Part shown: positions 59,141-60,000 of the stretch, one piece after another
How positions within the stretch are numbered: the stretch's first letter is position 1
Layout of the letters: the number at the start of each line of letters is the position of its first letter
Source: Owenia fusiformis
Lineage: Eukaryota > Annelida > Polychaeta > Sabellida > Oweniidae
Length of the DNA stretch: 60,000 bases
Direction: 5' to 3'
Assembly (NCBI GenBank): GCA_903813345.2
Contig: CAIIXF020000011.1
Span: 3,188,571-3,248,570 of the forward strand
Notes under the pieces: generated by a model
What the model was told of the DNA's origin: nothing
What the model saw: the letters and a program-made list of their open reading frames with translations, nothing else
Databases searched by the model: none
Made by a program: the position numbers and the translations under genes

Positions 59141-60000
59141 ATGGAAAACAAAAGAAACTTTACTTGTCATTGTGGTAGATCATATAAGCATTTAAGTAAT
59201 TTAAGCACACATAAAAGAATTACTCATGGAAGTCAGATTCAGCAACATAATTGTGATATTTGTCAGAAGGTATTCAATCACAAAGAGCATTTACAAAGAC
59301 ATAAAAGGATACACAGCAATCCAAATCATGCTTGTGATGTTTGTGGGAAACCTTTTCATAGAAGAGATAGATTAAATCAACATAGGGAAAGGCATAATTT
59401 TCAAATCGGAGCAGGTCCTGAAACATCTGATGATACAGTTGAATCGTTAGACAATGAAAATAACACAACAGAGGAACCTATGCAAGTCAATGATGTTGAT
59501 GCAACACAAGAAAATGTAGTAGACGATAATGATCAATTAGAATGTGATTTTGAAGAAGAAGCGATACAGGGAACATTGGTTGTAAAAACGATCAAAGCAT
59601 ATGGGCAATCAAAATTTGATCCCTTATACTTTTTTAAAAGAAATGAAGAGAAAGTGAAACATCTGTTGTCAAAACAAATCAAGAAGTTTGGCAGTATCAA
59701 ATGGTACATGTCAATCCAAGTACAGTTCAAAAAACAGAAAAAAGAAGAGACTGAATTGGCATGGCCTCATTTTAGAGGTCATTGTCAAACCGCAATGAAA
59801 AAGGTAGATTTAGATGATGCATTTAAGGAGAGTGTGAAAAAAATGTATGATGCTTTCATTTCCTATCAGCGTGAAGGCAGTTCATGGATACTCGATTATG
59901 TTATTGAACTGAAACTACATATTGTCAAATGGAAACCAATTAAAGGCAGCAGTTATATCCCTACCCCCTTAAAACTGAAGGCTAAACGAGTTATTATCAA
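59141..60000 (+). CDS. C2H2 zinc-finger protein, probable mobile-element protein, 3' partial
   Basis: The frame is open from ATG 59141 to the window end (286 codons, no stop). Three C2H2 fingers occupy residues about 9-85 (CHCGRSYKHLSNLSTHKRITH; CDICQKVFNHKEHLQRHKRIH; CDVCGKPFHRRDRLNQHRERH). An acidic linker (about 95-140) follows, then a region with EGSSWILDYVIELKLHIVKW and PIKGSSYIPTPLKLKAKR. The GSSYI-P motif at the end is, from general knowledge, common in large intronless ORFs of animal genomes that lead into a B-family DNA polymerase and are linked to self-synthesising elements. The polymerase itself would lie outside the window, so this assignment is an inference. The absence of introns contrasts with the heavily split ITPR gene. 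Confidence 0.7.
   Translation, partial: MENKRNFTCHCGRSYKHLSNLSTHKRITHGSQIQQHNCDICQKVFNHKEHLQRHKRIHSNPNHACDVCGKPFHRRDRLNQHRERHNFQIGAGPETSDDTVESLDNENNTTEEPMQVNDVDATQENVVDDNDQLECDFEEEAIQGTLVVKTIKAYGQSKFDPLYFFKRNEEKVKHLLSKQIKKFGSIKWYMSIQVQFKKQKKEETELAWPHFRGHCQTAMKKVDLDDAFKESVKKMYDAFISYQREGSSWILDYVIELKLHIVKWKPIKGSSYIPTPLKLKAKRVII

Overview
The window is AT-rich metazoan nuclear DNA: intron-dense genes with GT-AG introns, many inverted-repeat elements and one full-length Ty3/gypsy retrotransposon. The gene set (IP3-receptor homologue, MANSC-domain mucin, Gal3ST-type sulfotransferase) and the transposon load suggest a marine invertebrate (lophotrochozoan or invertebrate deuterostome). The species cannot be fixed from the sequence.

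Layout. (1) Positions 1921-47385 (+) hold 64 in-phase coding exons of an inositol 1,4,5-trisphosphate receptor (ITPR) homologue. The joined exons total 7746 nt, exactly divisible by three (2581 residues plus stop). Only about 100-130 N-terminal residues appear to lie upstream of the window. The 3'UTR runs to a poly(A) signal at 48311. (2) Intron 2 carries the sense-oriented gypsy element (gag-pol ORF 3543-7640). Other introns carry short inverted-repeat elements (17601, 34394, 34685, 37799, 38416), a TTAA-flanked piggyBac-like MITE (15217), tRNA-type SINE fragments and a mariner transposase relic (36208-36590). (3) A minus-strand four-exon gene at 49180-51725 encodes a signal-peptide/MANSC/Thr-rich/single-TM membrane mucin. 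(4) A 1.09-kb non-autonomous element with about 130-bp inverted termini lies at 53901-54989. (5) A minus-strand galactose-3-O-sulfotransferase-like gene (56192-57604) has a C-terminal tail made of a tandem DNA duplication. (6) At the right edge a plus-strand ORF starting at 59141 and running off the window encodes three C2H2 fingers plus a region resembling mobile-element proteins. It sits behind a compact promoter with heat-shock elements.

The most notable locus is the ITPR homologue. Its RTTGR-type loop of the IP3 pocket is replaced, while the basic residues of the helical half are kept. The pore filter is shortened relative to GGGVGD, and the transmembrane block shows fewer hydrophobic segments than expected. 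One splice donor, inside the MIR/beta-trefoil coding region, has been amplified into about 19 copies of a 21-bp minisatellite that stays open in the exon's reading frame.
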